Shown: one piece after another, positions 6,275-7,353 of the stretch
Numbering within the stretch: position 1 is the first letter of the stretch
Layout of the letters: every line of letters begins with the position of its first letter
NCBI GenBank assembly: GCA_002329495.1
Contig: DCTH01000058.1
Coordinates: 4,094 to 11,446 of the forward strand
Direction of reading: 5' to 3'
Origin: Syntrophothermus sp. UBA1445
GTDB lineage: Bacteria > Bacillota > Syntrophomonadia > Syntrophomonadales > DTU052
Length of the DNA: 7,353 nucleotides
Position numbers and translations under genes: made by a program
The notes under the pieces: model-generated
Database searches by the model: none
Told to the model about the DNA's origin: nothing
Seen by the model: only the letters and a program-made list of their open reading frames with translations

Positions 6275-7303
6275 TTATTTCTCCGGGATGGTCAACTCGC
6301 CGCTGATTATCTTAGCTTTGATCTCCTCAATTTTCGGTTTGATGTCAGCAATCCGATCCTGGTTATACTGGTTTTCTGAGTAACCCAGGCCGTCTTCTTT
6401 AAGTCCCAGCTCGGTAATTCCTCCCTGGAGTTTACCTTCAACCAGGCTTTGGATCGTCAGGAATACGGCCTCATCCAGTTTCTTCTCCAGGCTGGTCAGT
6501 ATGTACTCCCGTTGATCTTCGGGGGCGGTGAGGGTCTGGTCAACATCAAGGCCGATAGCCAGTTTACCCCTGGCAGCAGCGACCTCGATCACCCCATCTC
6601 CCGATGTTCCGGCCGCCTGTATGATGACATCTGCTCCCTTGGCCAGCTCTTGCTCGGCGATGGCTTTTCCGGCTGCCGGGTCGTTAAAGGCAGCCCCCGA
6701 ATAACCTATGTATTCGGCAATAACCGTGATATCGGGGTTGATATACTGGGCACCGGCACGGTAACCGGCTTCAATTCTCTCAATGGGTGGAATCTTCATT
6801 CCGCCCACAAAACCGATCGTTTTGCTCTCGCTTACCAGGGCGGCCATGGCACCGGTCAGGAATGCGCCTTCCTGCTCCCGGAAGGATACGCAGGAAATAT
6901 TGCTGGCAGCATTGAGGTCAGGAATCGTGTTATCCAGCAATACAAAACGGGTATCAGGATATTCCTGGGCTACCCGAGGAAGTTCCTGCGTGAAGAGGCT
7001 GCCGACACATATTACCATGTCGAAACCGTCCTCGGCGAACTGTTGTACCAGTTGCATGCGCTCCCGGTCCTTGGTAGGTGTGGCGGTCTCGGTTTGTATG
7101 CGGTCCCCGAATTGCTCTTCGGCACGTTCCAATCCTTGTTGTGCCCGAACAAAGAAGGGGTTCTCATCGCCTGCCGAATTAAAAACCATACCGATCCTGA
7201 GCTTATCCGCTTCTGGGCCAGGCTGCGAAGTACTGGTGTCACACCCGGTCAAAACCAGGCTGAGGATCAGAATCATAGCCATCAACCACATGATTCTTTT
7301 CAT
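6275..7303 (-). CDS. BMP/PnrA-family substrate-binding lipoprotein (copy A)
   Basis: A 342-residue solute-binding lipoprotein. The N-terminus has a short charged start (MKR), a hydrophobic segment at about residues 4-19 and a lipobox LTGC with the lipidated Cys at residue 21. This predicts attachment to the outer face of the cell membrane. The rest matches the BMP (basic membrane protein) fold: NISCVSFREQEGAFL (about 134-148), TIGFVGGMK (172-180), IERIEAGYRAGAQY (184-197), GADVIIQAAGTSGDGV (223-238) and GLDVDQTLT (251-259). Family members bind nucleosides or related solutes for an ABC importer, but no permease or ATPase gene is in the window. The usual D-x-SFN base-binding stretch reads GDENPFF (45-51), so the ligand need not be a nucleoside. 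The ATG start is preceded by GGAGG with 9 bases of spacing. It is the first gene visible and is followed by its paralogue; its promoter lies outside the window. Confidence 0.93.
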   Translation of the reverse strand: MKRIMWLMAMILILSLVLTGCDTSTSQPGPEADKLRIGMVFNSAGDENPFFVRAQQGLERAEEQFGDRIQTETATPTKDRERMQLVQQFAEDGFDMVICVGSLFTQELPRVAQEYPDTRFVLLDNTIPDLNAASNISCVSFREQEGAFLTGAMAALVSESKTIGFVGGMKIPPIERIEAGYRAGAQYINPDITVIAEYIGYSGAAFNDPAAGKAIAEQELAKGADVIIQAAGTSGDGVIEVAAARGKLAIGLDVDQTLTAPEDQREYILTSLEKKLDEAVFLTIQSLVEGKLQGGITELGLKEDGLGYSENQYNQDRIADIKPKIEEIKAKIISGELTIPEK

Positions 7304-7353
7304 TGGAAATATCCTCCTGCTTTTTTAATTGAGACGTAATAGGGGTTCTCGGG

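Noticed and set aside
6449..7339. Plus-strand open frame of 296 codons opposite BMP copy A
   Set aside because: It lies fully antisense to a clear lipoprotein gene, has no recognisable domain, and the matching frame in copy B is broken, so it is a shadow of the real gene.
1..7353. CRISPR arrays, tRNA or rRNA genes, insertion sequences
   Set aside because: No periodic repeats, no cloverleaf or rRNA-like sequence, no transposase and no paired terminal repeats were seen on either strand.

Overview
The window carries a run of genes that all lie on the minus strand, so transcription goes from high to low coordinates. The families suggest a low-to-mid GC Firmicute of the class Clostridia, perhaps Peptococcaceae or a relative. 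The grounds are Gram-positive style lipoproteins, strong GGAGG ribosome sites with several TTG or GTG starts, and a DNRLRE/DUF6385-type protein with close relatives in that group. This placement is from recall of families, not from a search.

Layout in transcription order. (1) Two tandem paralogous lipoproteins of the BMP/PnrA substrate-binding family (7303-6275 and 6176-5148), each 342 residues and about 78% identical by hand count. (2) A signalling cluster resembling the Pseudomonas SiaA/B/C/D switch: a 5'-truncated SiaC-like (DUF1987) phospho-target protein (5053-4751), an intact membrane phosphatase with a Cache-type sensor and a SpoIIE/PP2C domain (4715-2856), and a sensor-GGDEF-HD-GYP cyclic-di-GMP gene (2839-1218). 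That last gene is broken by an in-frame TAA and a one-base frameshift, leaving two fragments. No SiaB-like kinase is visible. (3) A 264-base intergenic stretch with a tentative promoter, a 9-base direct repeat and a 10-bp inverted repeat that runs into the Shine-Dalgarno sequence. (4) A DNRLRE + DUF6385-like protein of unknown function (953-105), followed by a short untranslated tail.

How it may work together: in the known Sia system an outer sensor controls a PP2C phosphatase, which dephosphorylates SiaC, and SiaC then controls a diguanylate cyclase. Here the order SiaC, sensor phosphatase, cyclic-di-GMP enzyme is kept, with the cyclase replaced by a two-headed GGDEF-HD-GYP protein and with two solute-binding lipoproteins directly upstream. 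The phosphatase looks intact while its presumed target and its output enzyme both look damaged. The locus therefore reads either as a signalling pathway in decay, or as a real variant whose apparent lesions are sequence errors.
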